Assembly: GCA_046328575.1 (NCBI GenBank)
Contig: JAXLWI010000005.1
Span: forward strand, 43,835-107,834
From: JAGOBP01 sp046328575
GTDB lineage: Bacteria > Chloroflexota > Anaerolineae > Fen-1058
Length of the DNA: 64,000 bases
Direction of reading: 5' to 3'
Shown: positions 44,062-52,806 of the stretch, one piece after another
Position numbering within the stretch: the first letter of the stretch is position 1
Layout: each line of letters starts with the position of its first letter
Program-made: the position numbers and the translations under genes
The notes under the pieces: model-generated
Database searches by the model: none
The model's input: the letters and a program-made list of their open reading frames with translations, nothing else
What the model was told of the DNA's origin: nothing

Positions 44062-47058
44062 CTAGACTTCAGGTGACACGATTGAGATCACCGTGCGGAA
44101 GCCCACGTCGTGATCGAGGCCGCCCGGAATAGATTGAAGACGCGAGGTGGCGAACGCGTACTTGTGATTGGTGATCCACGATCCACCGCGCACCACGCGC
44201 GTCCGATCGGCTGTCTGATCTAAACGGGTGTCTGATGGTTGATACAAGCTCAAAGTCCATTCCCACACGTTGCCGCTGAGATCGTACAACTTCCACTCAG
44301 ACGCGCCGCGCGGATACATGCCCACCGGCGTCGGGTGACCGATGCGACTCTCGCCGATGTTGGCGCGTTCTTCATCCCAACTTTCGTTGCCCCACGGATA
44401 GCGCACGTCGGCAGCCGAGCGCGCCGCTTTTTCCCATTCGGCTTCGGTGGGCAGCCGCAAGACGTAACCTTTGGGCAGAATGTCCTCATCGGGCACCACC
44501 ACCGCGCGGCGGCCGCCTGCCACGCTGGCGCGCAGCTGCGCATCGAGCCATGTGCAGTACGCCATCGCTTCAAACCACGAAATGCCGATCACGGGCCGAT
44601 TGAGATTGTGACTCTGTTCGTCCCACAAAATGGGCGCATTACGCATTTCCGGCGGGCGGCGCTTCAGCCAATCGAGTAGCGCGCTTTCGTCGACCTGCCG
44701 ATCCCATTCACCAGTGCGCCACGACCAGCCGTCTTCATTCCAGATCTGGCGTTGTTCATAGCCGCCGTCGCTCATGAAGGCTTTGAATTGCCCCACCGTC
44801 ACGGGATAACGCGCAATCCAGTATTTGTAGCCAATTTCCAGGCGCTTCTGGCTGACCGGCTCGGTTGCATCCAGCACAGTTGTCCCGCGTCGACGACTGC
44901 CCATGATGAACTGACCGGCCGGCACTTCGATGAAGCCCAGATACGGTTCGGGTTGGTTGTAGAACAGGCGCGGCAGATATAAGAAGTCGGCATCGAAGCG
45001 CGGATCACCCAGTCGAGCAAGTGCATCGCCGGACTCCGCGCGTTCACGCGGCGTCAGCAGACCGTTCTCGACGATGCGCAGCAGCCAGCGGCGCGTGCGT
45101 TTGATGATCGCTTCGTAGTGGGGATGCCGCTCGGTCTTATCGGCGAGGCGTAACTCGACCAACGCCATGCCCACTAGCAGCGCCATGTGCAGATGCTTCT
45201 CCGAAATCTCGCCGTTGATGTCTTCAGGATTTTCCGGCAGTAACACACTGATCAACGAAATGGCACTGCTCAAGCCGCCTTGCTTAGCTTTGCCCACACC
45301 CAGCAAAAAGACTTCTTGCCACCAACTCGGATCTTCGTCCAGCAAAGCTTGCAATTGCTCGGCAAACTGGGGTTGATTGGCCAGATAGCAGGCCGCCAGA
45401 TATTCCTGAAAGGAACGGTGCGGAAAAGTGTAGACACCGTTGCGGCGCGCGATGAGCAGACCGGCGCGATCTTTCAGATAGTGTAAAAGCGCATCGGGAT
45501 CGACGTTGCGGAGCAGCGGCTTGAAGGCCACCAGTACTTCGCCTTCGGAGATGTCGGCGGGTTCGCCGTCACGCACCAATTCGCGACGCTGCCGATCGTG
45601 CACGAGGAAAGCCAGCGCTTCCAGCGCAGTGCGGATGCGCTCTTCGCCCACGCGCAGCGCCTGCGTGATGCCCGGCTCGACGACGAGTTCGCCGCTGGGG
45701 CCCTTCACTTCGCGGGCGCGCTGCCAGCGGCCCAACAACAACTTGACCGTCTCTTCATACAGATCGGCGCGATCTTCAGGCAGCTGCCCCCAACTGGAGT
45801 GCAGCGTCGCCATCAACGTCAGTAATAGCGGGCGCGAAGCGAGATCGGCGAGGTAGGGGCGTTCTTTCAAGACGAGGAACAGGCGCTTGCCTTTGTCCTT
45901 CGCCGTATCCAGATTCCAGCCCATCGTAACGCGCACGGCTTGATACCAGCGTGTGATGAAGCGATCGACTTGATCTTCGGTAAAGGGCGCCAGAGCCAGC
46001 ACCGTGAAATCGTTGAGGTGCCATTTCTGGTCGGCGTAGGCGTACGGTCGGGCTGTGACGAGAAACCGCGATTTGTCACGCGGTAATGTCCCCGCCAATT
46101 CCTGCACGGCATCGAGCAAAGTCTTGCGCCGCTGTTGCGCTTCTGGCACTTCGTCCAAGCCGTCGAGCAGAATCAAGCCGCCTTCATTCAATAACCGTTC
46201 TTGTAAATAAGGCAGCAGTCGCTTCGCCGCGGCTTCGCCCAAGCGAATGGCAATGTCATCCTGCAGCGCGTCCCACAGCATGTGTGCGGTGCCGCGCTCA
46301 ACGTCGGGTGCGATGTGACGGGCGGCCGCTTCGCGCAGGATCAAGCGCACGGGCAGCAGGTTCTTCAATGATTTGGGCAGCGCGGCATGATCGGTGGTGG
46401 CGAGGTACGCGAGATAATTGACGAACGTAGTCTTGCCCGACCCAGGATCGCCCAACAGCACGGTCCAGGAGTTATCCGTACCGGCCAGCATGTCTATCAG
46501 CGATGATCGCGCCCGGCCTTCACCGCGCGACAAGCGTGCCGCCCACGCGCGCTCGCTGTCGTCTTCGTGCATCGGCTCGATCACGTCGAGGTCGATGTAA
46601 ATATCGGGCAGTGGAATGGTCTGTTCGCCGCTCGTTCGCACGAACTCTTTGTCGATGATGCCTAGCGGCAGACGCCGACATTCGGCGGCCAGCGATCGAT
46701 AATAAGCCTGCAGCAGTTTTTCCGGCGCTTCCCGATCGGCCCCCAACACGATCGAACTGACCTGACTATCAACCAGCATGATGCCGCTATTGCTGCCGCC
46801 AATCGATGCGCCGGTGACTTTGTCGCGGCCCACCACATCGCGGCCAATTGCCACGTGCTCGCCGCTGATGCTCGTTCCACCGCTGATCGTCGTCAACTGG
46901 ATGTTGAGCTCGGCCACTTTCTGATCGACGACGGCGTCGCCCAGCACGGCACGCAGCGATTCGAGTTTGGTGATCTGGTCGTTGAGTTCGGTAACGCGTT
47001 GATCGGTTGGCGTCATGGCCCGGTGCTTTCGTACAGCGTGATTAGTTTGCGCCGTCAC
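44062..47058 (-). CDS. NACHT NTPase fused to formylglycine-generating-enzyme (SUMF1)-like domain
   Basis: The 998-aa protein has an N-terminal helix (about 18-50), then a short repeat-like segment with ISGEHVAIGRDVVGRDK (64-80). A NACHT NTPase follows, with Walker A GDPGSGKTT (203-211) and Walker B LILLDGLDE (295-303). After a helical region come FGE-sulfatase-like residues from about 706: EVPAGQFIMGS, WFEAMAYCTWL, RLPTEAEWEKAAR, LYDLSGNVWEWT and VRGGSW. The last two are diagnostic. The GTG at 47058 overlaps the hydrolase stop by 4 bp, and ATG at 47016 is an alternative. It is a signal-transducing NLR-like ATPase, possibly in conflict or defence (inference). Confidence 0.85.
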   Translation of the reverse strand: MTAQTNHAVRKHRAMTPTDQRVTELNDQITKLESLRAVLGDAVVDQKVAELNIQLTTISGGTSISGEHVAIGRDVVGRDKVTGASIGGSNSGIMLVDSQVSSIVLGADREAPEKLLQAYYRSLAAECRRLPLGIIDKEFVRTSGEQTIPLPDIYIDLDVIEPMHEDDSERAWAARLSRGEGRARSSLIDMLAGTDNSWTVLLGDPGSGKTTFVNYLAYLATTDHAALPKSLKNLLPVRLILREAAARHIAPDVERGTAHMLWDALQDDIAIRLGEAAAKRLLPYLQERLLNEGGLILLDGLDEVPEAQQRRKTLLDAVQELAGTLPRDKSRFLVTARPYAYADQKWHLNDFTVLALAPFTEDQVDRFITRWYQAVRVTMGWNLDTAKDKGKRLFLVLKERPYLADLASRPLLLTLMATLHSSWGQLPEDRADLYEETVKLLLGRWQRAREVKGPSGELVVEPGITQALRVGEERIRTALEALAFLVHDRQRRELVRDGEPADISEGEVLVAFKPLLRNVDPDALLHYLKDRAGLLIARRNGVYTFPHRSFQEYLAACYLANQPQFAEQLQALLDEDPSWWQEVFLLGVGKAKQGGLSSAISLISVLLPENPEDINGEISEKHLHMALLVGMALVELRLADKTERHPHYEAIIKRTRRWLLRIVENGLLTPRERAESGDALARLGDPRFDADFLYLPRLFYNQPEPYLGFIEVPAGQFIMGSRRRGTTVLDATEPVSQKRLEIGYKYWIARYPVTVGQFKAFMSDGGYEQRQIWNEDGWSWRTGEWDRQVDESALLDWLKRRPPEMRNAPILWDEQSHNLNRPVIGISWFEAMAYCTWLDAQLRASVAGGRRAVVVPDEDILPKGYVLRLPTEAEWEKAARSAADVRYPWGNESWDEERANIGESRIGHPTPVGMYPRGASEWKLYDLSGNVWEWTLSLYQPSDTRLDQTADRTRVVRGGSWITNHKYAFATSRLQSIPGGLDHDVGFRTVISIVSPEV

Positions 47059-47921
47059 AACTGGCGCGTGAAAAATTCAGTTAAACGTTGGCGATATTCA
47101 TCCGGCTGCTTAAGGTGTAACTCGCGATGCGCGGCGTCCGGCACACGCCAGATCGATTTGGGTTCGCCCGCCCGCCGATAGAGCAGCTCCACTTCCGCGC
47201 GTGGCGCGTATAGATCGCGCTCACCGTACATCAGCAAGATCGGCCTCGGCGCGACCCGATCGATCCACCGAACCGGATCGGCCTCGAATAAATCTTTACC
47301 TAGCCGCCAGCCTTCAACCATCAAGATCAAACGCGCGAACGAGTACGATAGCCCATCGGGCAGGCCGCGTTCGGCGAGGCCAGTTGCTACCGCCGTCAAC
47401 ACGTGCACAAAGGCACTATCGGCGGCGACTGCGGCGATATCGGGACAAACGGCGGCTGTCGAAATCGCCACCGCGCCGCCCATCGAAAAGCCCAAAACAC
47501 CAATTTTGTCTGCGCCGCGCGCCTTGGCGTACCCCACCGCGGCGATCAAATCGTAGCGTTCGTCGTAGCCCAGCGTCACTGTCGAGCCGCCGCTGCGCCC
47601 GTGCGCACGCCAATCGAATATTAGCATATTCAGGTCTAAATTGTGAAACCACGGTAAGAACACCGCGTCCGCGTCGATCGAGCCGTTCGCGCCGGGGCAG
47701 ATAATCAACGTTCGAGTCGATTTTACCGCAGGCACATACCAGCCGCGCAGGGTTGTTCCGTCGCCCGATCGGAACTCAACATCTTCAAAGTTCAAACCGT
47801 AATCGGCGGGTGAGGCGGACGCATCGGGTTTACGGCGAGCCGTGAGGTAATTCGAGCCGAGGTAGGCGATGAGGGTTACGACGATGAAAATGACAGTGAA
47901 GAAGAGGAATAGGTATAGCAT
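47055..47921 (-). CDS. Membrane-anchored alpha/beta hydrolase
   Basis: The 288-aa protein starts with a membrane helix (LYLFLFFTVIFIVVTLIAYL) and has a Ser-hydrolase domain with the nucleophile elbow GFSMGG, an oxyanion-type segment LIICPGANGS and a late His in PDAAHREL. The acid Asp may be in YGERDLYAP. The ATG at 47921 is preferred over the first start at 47951, because those ten extra codons come from the heptamer array that begins at 47925. The stop overlaps the start of the NACHT gene by 4 bp. The substrate is unknown. Confidence 0.85.
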   Translation of the reverse strand: MLYLFLFFTVIFIVVTLIAYLGSNYLTARRKPDASASPADYGLNFEDVEFRSGDGTTLRGWYVPAVKSTRTLIICPGANGSIDADAVFLPWFHNLDLNMLIFDWRAHGRSGGSTVTLGYDERYDLIAAVGYAKARGADKIGVLGFSMGGAVAISTAAVCPDIAAVAADSAFVHVLTAVATGLAERGLPDGLSYSFARLILMVEGWRLGKDLFEADPVRWIDRVAPRPILLMYGERDLYAPRAEVELLYRRAGEPKSIWRVPDAAHRELHLKQPDEYRQRLTEFFTRQL

Positions 47922-47924
47922 ACT

Positions 47925-47980
47925 GAGTAACAAGTAACGAGTAATGAGCAACGACGGCAGTTACTCGTTACTCTTTACTC
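47925..47980. repeat. Heptamer array with inverted half, overlapping tgt
   Basis: Units GAGTAAC, AAGTAAC, GAGTAAT and GAGCAAC (47925-47952) face the inverted units GTTACTC, GTTACTC and TTTACTC (47960-47980). The inverted half contains the stop codon and last codons of tgt (minus strand). Confidence 0.9.
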
Positions 47981-49074
47981 GTTAGCTTAGGCAACATCTC
48001 TGCCCTCAACTGATCAAACGTCCCATCAAAGATCGATTGTCGAATCTGCCGCATCGTGTTCAACAGGAAATGCAGATTGTGAATGGATGCGAGGTAGAGG
48101 CCCAAAATTTCTTTAGCGACCATGAGATGCCGAATGTACCCGCGACTGAAATGCGTGCAAGCGTAGCACGTGCACCCGTCCTCGATCGCCCCGTGTCCTT
48201 CCGCGAGCGATTGGTTGCGGAGGTTCACGCGGCCCGTATTCGTCATCGCCGCGCCGTGTCGAGCGAGGCGTGTGGGCAGCACGCAATCGAAGATGTCCAC
48301 GCCGCGCGCGACGGCTTCAAAGAAATCTTCGGCGGTGCCTACGCCCATGAGGTAACGCGGCTTGTTTTCCGGCAGAATCGGCTGGAGCAGATCGAGCACG
48401 TTGTGCATCTGCTCTTTTGTTTCGCCCACGGCCAAGCCGCCGATGGCATAGCCGGGAAAATCGAGATCCATCAGAAAGCGTGCGGATTGTTCACGCAGAT
48501 CGGCAAACACGCCGCCTTGCACGATGCCGAACAAGGCCTGATCCGATCGGGTCTGCGCCTTTTTGCAGCGCTCAGCCCATAAGTGTGTGCGGCGCAACGC
48601 TTTCTCGTTCACTTCGCGCTGCGTGGGTGGCGGACACTCGTCGAGCACCATCATGATGTCCGCGCCGAGGTTCTCTTCGATCGAGATCACTTTCTCCGGT
48701 GTGAAGCGATGGATACTCCCGTCCAGATGCGATCGAAACGTGACGCCGTCGTCGTCGACTTTGCGCAGGTCTTGCAGCGAAAAGACCTGAAAGCCGCCCG
48801 AGTCAGTCAGCATCGGCCCGTCCCAACCCATGAAGCGATGCAGCCCGCCCATCCGCGCGACGAGATCATCGCCGGGACGCAGATAGAGGTGATAGGTGTT
48901 GGACAGCACCAGTGTCGCGCCCAGTTCCTTCAAATCGCGGGGCGGCACACCTTTCACCGTCGCCGCTGTGCCGACCGGCGCAAAGACTGGCGTGGGAATA
49001 TCGCCGTGCGGCGTATGAAAGACTCCGGCGCGGGCGTGGCCGCATTGCGCAAACTTTTCGTAGGTAAAGGTCAT
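47968..49074 (-). CDS. tgt: Queuine tRNA-ribosyltransferase
   Basis: The 368-aa TIM-barrel enzyme has the family residues. The general acid/base D91 is in MLTDSGGFQVFSL, and the nucleophile Asp is in FDCVLPTRLARHG. The zinc site is CTCYACTHFSRGYIRHL with the C-x-C-x2-C and the downstream His. It exchanges the G34 wobble base of GU(N) anticodon tRNAs for a 7-deazaguanine precursor. Its last codons (LTSKE) are encoded by the heptamer array at 47960-47980, so the C-terminus was extended or replaced by repeat DNA. Only the tgt step of queuosine synthesis is seen here. Confidence 0.95.
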   Translation of the reverse strand: MTFTYEKFAQCGHARAGVFHTPHGDIPTPVFAPVGTAATVKGVPPRDLKELGATLVLSNTYHLYLRPGDDLVARMGGLHRFMGWDGPMLTDSGGFQVFSLQDLRKVDDDGVTFRSHLDGSIHRFTPEKVISIEENLGADIMMVLDECPPPTQREVNEKALRRTHLWAERCKKAQTRSDQALFGIVQGGVFADLREQSARFLMDLDFPGYAIGGLAVGETKEQMHNVLDLLQPILPENKPRYLMGVGTAEDFFEAVARGVDIFDCVLPTRLARHGAAMTNTGRVNLRNQSLAEGHGAIEDGCTCYACTHFSRGYIRHLMVAKEILGLYLASIHNLHFLLNTMRQIRQSIFDGTFDQLRAEMLPKLTSKE

Positions 49075-49095
49075 AGTGGGCGACTGCTGGGTTGC

Positions 49096-49920
49096 TTACT
49101 TGAAGCGCGTAATCGCATAGAGTGTTTCATCGATGGGCGCGCAGATCCATTCGGCCAGATGGCGATATTTGGCCTGAAAATACAGGCTGCGCAAGAAGTG
49201 TTTGACGTTGATGTGCCGCGTGCGCCACTCGCCGACGCGCTCGATGGGCGCAAAGGCTTTGATCCACGGTTCGATGTCACGTTCGATCAAGACGCCGCGC
49301 CCAAACAGACTCAGCACGGCGTAGGCCAGCCGCTCGTCTTCTTCGGCAATGAAGACACTATCGGCTGCGAGCAGCTTGGCTTTGATCACATCGATAGTGC
49401 GCAGCAAGCCGTCTCGATCGATCTCCTCACACTGCGCGAACTCGTCCAGCAGATCGGCAGTATGGGCCACCGCGTGCGCCCAGCCTTTGACTTCGACATA
49501 GCCGCGCAGATCAATCTCGCGCGTGAAGTAGTCCAGCACTCGATCGAGCGCGGCGCGTATTTCATGCGGCGCGAAGATCGGCGTGAGGCGATGTTTGTAG
49601 ATCGGCAGCACAGCGAGCAGCATCGAGAACGACCTGGTGAAAACCGAATCGGTGTCGCGTTCGCCTAAACCAAAGAAGGCGTGAGTTTGATCGAGGGCTG
49701 TGTTTAGGATGGCGCGATATTGATCAGGGGTGTATAAATCCGCGCCCGCCCACTTGACGAAGGTCGTATAGATCAAATCGTCGCGCAGTTCGGGATCGAT
49801 CGCGCCAATGTGCGCCAGCATCTCCTGCGAGATCTGCCAGTAAGCGACGTTCTGTGGCACGCGATAGTCGTTCGCGGCGATGACCTGCAACTGTGCTTTG
49901 AGTTCGCTTTCGGTTAACAT
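49096..49920 (-). CDS. DUF2785 protein, leaderless
   Basis: The 274-aa protein is helical throughout and has the DUF2785 features GWAHAVAHTADLLDEFA and HINVKHFLRSLYFQAKYR. Function is unknown. The ATG at 49920 is the first transcribed base or nearly so, because the -10 element TATAAT (49933-49928 on the minus strand) ends 7 nt before it. No Shine-Dalgarno is present. It is divergent from alr, with only 96 bp between the two starts. Confidence 0.75.
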   Translation of the reverse strand: MLTESELKAQLQVIAANDYRVPQNVAYWQISQEMLAHIGAIDPELRDDLIYTTFVKWAGADLYTPDQYRAILNTALDQTHAFFGLGERDTDSVFTRSFSMLLAVLPIYKHRLTPIFAPHEIRAALDRVLDYFTREIDLRGYVEVKGWAHAVAHTADLLDEFAQCEEIDRDGLLRTIDVIKAKLLAADSVFIAEEDERLAYAVLSLFGRGVLIERDIEPWIKAFAPIERVGEWRTRHINVKHFLRSLYFQAKYRHLAEWICAPIDETLYAITRFK

Positions 49921-49927
49921 GGGCGGT

Positions 49928-49936
49928 ATTATAGCA
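49928..49936 (-). promoter_or_regulatory. Extended -10 promoter giving a leaderless mRNA
   Basis: On the minus strand TGCTATAAT (49936-49928) is a perfect extended -10 element. The predicted start is 49921, one base before the ATG at 49920. Confidence 0.6.
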
Positions 49937-50016
49937 TGGCCAATCAGCGATGAAGCGACGCAGCGAACAAGCGAGCAGTGTTATACTTGCCTCATTCTTG
50001 TCAGGCGCAGAACGCT

Positions 50017-51174
50017 ATGTCGATGGAAATCCAAAATCCAAAATCACAAATCACAAATCCACCGCGTCCCACTTGGGCTGAAATTGATCTCGCCGCGTCG
50101 TATCACAATATCCGTCGCATCTGTGACATCGTCGGGCCGAAGGTGAAAGTGCTGTCGATGGTGAAGGCCGAGGCGTACGGTCACGGCCTGAAAGCCATCT
50201 CGCAGACCGCTGAAAAAGCGGGCGCATTGATGCTGGGCTTTGCGTCGTTGTCTGAGGCGTTGACGCTTGAACCGAACGATGTATCACTGCCTAAACTCGT
50301 CGTCGGGTGGACGCCGGGTTTTCTGGCTGAGTCAGCAATTCGCAACGACGTAACTTGTATGGTGTGCGATCTCGAAACCGCGACGGAGTTTGCGCGAACG
50401 GCTCAGTCGCTGGGCAAGGTCGCGCATGTGCACGTCAAGGTCGATACGGGCATGGGGCGGCTGGGCTTTCTACCCGATGAAGCCGTCGAAGCCATCGCGC
50501 AGATCGTATCAATGAGCGGCCTTGCGCTTGATGGCGTGTTTACGCATTTCGCCAAAGCCGATGAAGCCGATCCGACGTACACTTATCAGCAGTTCGAGAA
50601 GTTCAAGCGTGTTCTCAACGATGTTGAAGCGCGCGGGATTCACATCCCCATCAAGCACTGCGCTAATTCGCCGACGATTTTGCGCTTCCCCGAAATGCAC
50701 CTCGACATGGTGCGGCCCGGCGTCATTCAGCACGGTCTCGATCCCAGCGACGACGTGCTGTGCCCCAGTGACTTCAAGTCGGTGCTGACACTCAAAACGA
50801 TGATCGCTTCGGTGAAAGTCATGCCGCCCGGTTCGCGCATTTCATATGGCGGCACATACATCACGCAGGGGCACGAGCGCATCGCCGTGATTCCGATCGG
50901 CTACGCGGACGGTTTTCGGCGCAAGCCCAATAATTGGGGAGAAGTGCTGGTGCGCGGCCAACGCGCGGCCATCGTCGGTCGCGTGTGCATGGATCAGTGC
51001 ATGATCAATGTGACGCACATTCCCGACGTGAAACTCGGCGATGAAGTGGTGTTGATCGGCGCGCAGGGCGAGGATCGCATTCGCGCGGAGGATGTAGCCG
51101 TCAAGCTCGGCACGAACAACTACGAAACCACCTCGATGGTGATGGCGCGCGTACCGCGAATCTATCTGGCGTAA
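50017..51174 (+). CDS. alr: Alanine racemase
   Basis: The protein is a fold-type III PLP racemase. The PLP lysine is K50 (MVKAEAYGHG), the second-base tyrosine is Y277 (SRISYGGTYI), and VDTGMGRLGF and HCANSPTILRFPEMHLDMVRPG are conserved. It makes D-Ala for peptidoglycan, which implies a cell wall. The usual family start (RPTWAEIDL) is reached at residue 17, so about 16 extra residues are added. They are encoded largely by the heptamer array at 50026-50060. The ATG at 50017 is chosen, and another ATG is 6 nt later. Confidence 0.93.
   Translation: MSMEIQNPKSQITNPPRPTWAEIDLAASYHNIRRICDIVGPKVKVLSMVKAEAYGHGLKAISQTAEKAGALMLGFASLSEALTLEPNDVSLPKLVVGWTPGFLAESAIRNDVTCMVCDLETATEFARTAQSLGKVAHVHVKVDTGMGRLGFLPDEAVEAIAQIVSMSGLALDGVFTHFAKADEADPTYTYQQFEKFKRVLNDVEARGIHIPIKHCANSPTILRFPEMHLDMVRPGVIQHGLDPSDDVLCPSDFKSVLTLKTMIASVKVMPPGSRISYGGTYITQGHERIAVIPIGYADGFRRKPNNWGEVLVRGQRAAIVGRVCMDQCMINVTHIPDVKLGDEVVLIGAQGEDRIRAEDVAVKLGTNNYETTSMVMARVPRIYLA
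50026..50060. repeat. Heptamer array translated as the alr N-terminus
   Basis: Five consecutive units, GAAATCC, AAAATCC, AAAATCA, CAAATCA and CAAATCC, encode the QNPKSQITNP-type residues that precede the conserved RPTWAEID start of alanine racemase. Confidence 0.85.
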
Positions 51175-51188
51175 GGCCGATAATCTAA

Positions 51189-51229
51189 CCGCGCCCGATC
51201 GAGCCACTGGCCGATCGGGCGCGGCGTTT
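51189..51229 (+). terminator. Strong terminator after alr
   Basis: CCGCGCCCGATCG at 51189-51201 pairs perfectly with CGATCGGGCGCGG at 51212-51224, and is followed by CGTTTTTCT. Confidence 0.9.
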
Positions 51230-51241
51230 TTCTCCGGTACT

Positions 51242-52393
51242 TTAGGGCATGCCGCACATCTGATTCATCAGCGTCGCCGTATCGGCCTCGTTCGCTACTC
51301 GCTTCACATTGGCCGATTCGATGGCGAGCGGTTGAAATGGCGGCACGGCTTGAATGTCGGGATTGGCGATATGCAGCGTGTAACAGCCGACAAAAGTTTG
51401 CCGCGTGCCATCGGTCTGCTGCGCGACCAATGTCGTCGGCACGCTGTAGCGAAATTGCCCCGCGCCCACATCGGGCGTTACCGTGCCGAATGCGATCGTG
51501 ACGGCAGCTGTAGCACTGTAGCCTTGAGTGAACTGATCGAGCGTGGGCAGATTTGATGCCGTGCTCTTCCAATAAGAATAGGCGCGCACATACTCATGCC
51601 GATTGATGGCGTTGTAAAGCGAGCGCAGCACTGCCACCGGGTCGGAACGATTATCGAGATATTGATTCGCGCTAATGTCGCTGGGATCAGCGGTCGGTTG
51701 GGGTTGAGGTGCGGGTGGCGCGCCATATTGATCGCACGCGTGCGACATCAGATCAGCGGTATTCGTGCCGTTATCGACTTCCGTCACGTTTGCCGCTTGA
51801 ATGCCCCAGGGTCGGAAGGGCAGCGCGCCTTGATTCGCCGGTTGGCCGAGATGCAACAAATAACAACCAACATAGGTTTGAGTTGCTCCTGTGGTGGCTA
51901 TTGCGTTCAGCATGACTGGTATCGACGCATACAAGTTGCCTGCGCCCGCGCCCAAACCGCTGACGCCGAATGTGACCTGTACGGAGGCAGTGTCTTGATA
52001 GCCCGCCTCAAATTGGTCGAACGGCACACGTTCAGGCGTGTCATCCCAGTACGCATACGCGCGCACATACTGATGCAGGTTGATCGCGTTGAATAGCGAA
52101 CGCATCACGGCCATGGCATCGCTGCGATCATCGAGATAAGGAATATAGCCCGGGTTGGCAGCGGTCGGCTGCGGCGTAGCGGTGAGTGTCGGCGCTGCAG
52201 TCGGCGCTATGGTCGCAGTGCTGGTTGGTTCAGGCGCGGCTGTTGAAGTCGGTGGTAGTTCAGTGGTTACCGGTTGCAAAGTCGATGTCACCGTCGGTTG
52301 AACGCTTGGTGTTGGAGTGGCTGAGGTGCATGAGCTGACGGCGACCGTCGTTAACAACATGATGCCTAGTGCGATATGACGAACACGCTTCAC
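51242..52393 (-). CDS. Lipoprotein with a TP-rich linker and two tandem repeats
   Basis: The GTG start at 52393 follows GAGGAGACTAAC and begins MKRVRHIALGIMLL, a lipoprotein signal with the lipobox VSSC. A Thr-Pro-Ala linker leads to two about 140-residue repeats. Each starts YLDDRSDAMAVMRSLFNAIN or YLDNRSDPVAVLRSLYNAIN and continues with HxYVRAYxYW and a conserved C-containing segment (FVGCYTLHI). It is a surface lipoprotein of unknown role, perhaps binding a ligand through the duplicated module. The frame extends further upstream to 52426, without a start signal that would fit. Confidence 0.75.
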   Translation of the reverse strand: MKRVRHIALGIMLLTTVAVSSCTSATPTPSVQPTVTSTLQPVTTELPPTSTAAPEPTSTATIAPTAAPTLTATPQPTAANPGYIPYLDDRSDAMAVMRSLFNAINLHQYVRAYAYWDDTPERVPFDQFEAGYQDTASVQVTFGVSGLGAGAGNLYASIPVMLNAIATTGATQTYVGCYLLHLGQPANQGALPFRPWGIQAANVTEVDNGTNTADLMSHACDQYGAPPAPQPQPTADPSDISANQYLDNRSDPVAVLRSLYNAINRHEYVRAYSYWKSTASNLPTLDQFTQGYSATAAVTIAFGTVTPDVGAGQFRYSVPTTLVAQQTDGTRQTFVGCYTLHIANPDIQAVPPFQPLAIESANVKRVANEADTATLMNQMCGMP

Positions 52394-52561
52394 GTTAGTC
52401 TCCTCAATGGCGCTTGGAATTTTCACATGCTCCGACGCAAGGATTAGGCTTAAAGTTCCAAGTGCAGATTAGAATTGGCTTAGGGTGATTGAACACCCGA
52501 TTGACCGGTCTGTCCATTGTAGGTGGTGCTATTTGACGCCCCTCCTGATGACATACTTCGT

Positions 52562-52590
52562 TTGACAGGCGCATCGCTTCTGGCTACAAT
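52562..52590 (+). promoter_or_regulatory. Sigma70-type promoter of the gcv operon
   Basis: TTGACA at 52562-52567 is perfect, TACAAT at 52585-52590 is near-perfect, and the spacer is 17 bp. Transcription from about 52597 covers the riboswitch. Confidence 0.8.
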
Positions 52591-52610
52591 GACGCTATTC
52601 TGAGCGGTAG

Positions 52611-52700
52611 CAGACGAGAGCGCGGATCGTTGATCCGCCACCGAAGGGGCAAGCGGCATCGATGGCTGAATCGATCCGGCGAAACTCTCAGGTCAAGCAA
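52611..52700 (+). promoter_or_regulatory. Glycine riboswitch (gcvT-type aptamer)
   Basis: The aptamer has the P1 arms GAGAG (52616-52620) and CTCTC (52685-52689), the hairpin GCGGATC/GATCCGC (52622-52638), the conserved CCACCGAAGGGGCAAGC (from 52638) and CGAAACTCTCAGGTCA near the 3' side. Only one full aptamer is seen. A remnant-like sequence (CCGAACCTCCTG at 52709-52720) lies downstream. Its place before a terminator and gcvH fits glycine-induced transcription of the glycine cleavage genes. Confidence 0.92.
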
Positions 52701-52730
52701 ATCTGCAGCCGAACCTCCTGAAGGCGTTCG

Positions 52731-52767
52731 ACAGGGGACACACAGCGAATGTGTGTCCCCTGTTTTA
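52731..52767 (+). terminator. Riboswitch-controlled intrinsic terminator
   Basis: A 13-bp perfect stem (52731-52743 and 52751-52763) with a 7-nt loop is followed by TTTATTT, 40 nt before gcvH. It is placed so that the aptamer could decide whether transcription continues. Confidence 0.88.
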
Positions 52768-52806
52768 TTTCGCACTTAAATCCAAAAATTCACACAGGAG
52801 AACACG

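Noticed and set aside
44062..47058. A defence island around the NACHT-FGE gene
   Set aside because: The neighbours are a hydrolase, tgt, small unknown genes and an SDR. No toxin, nuclease, restriction or phage gene is next to it.
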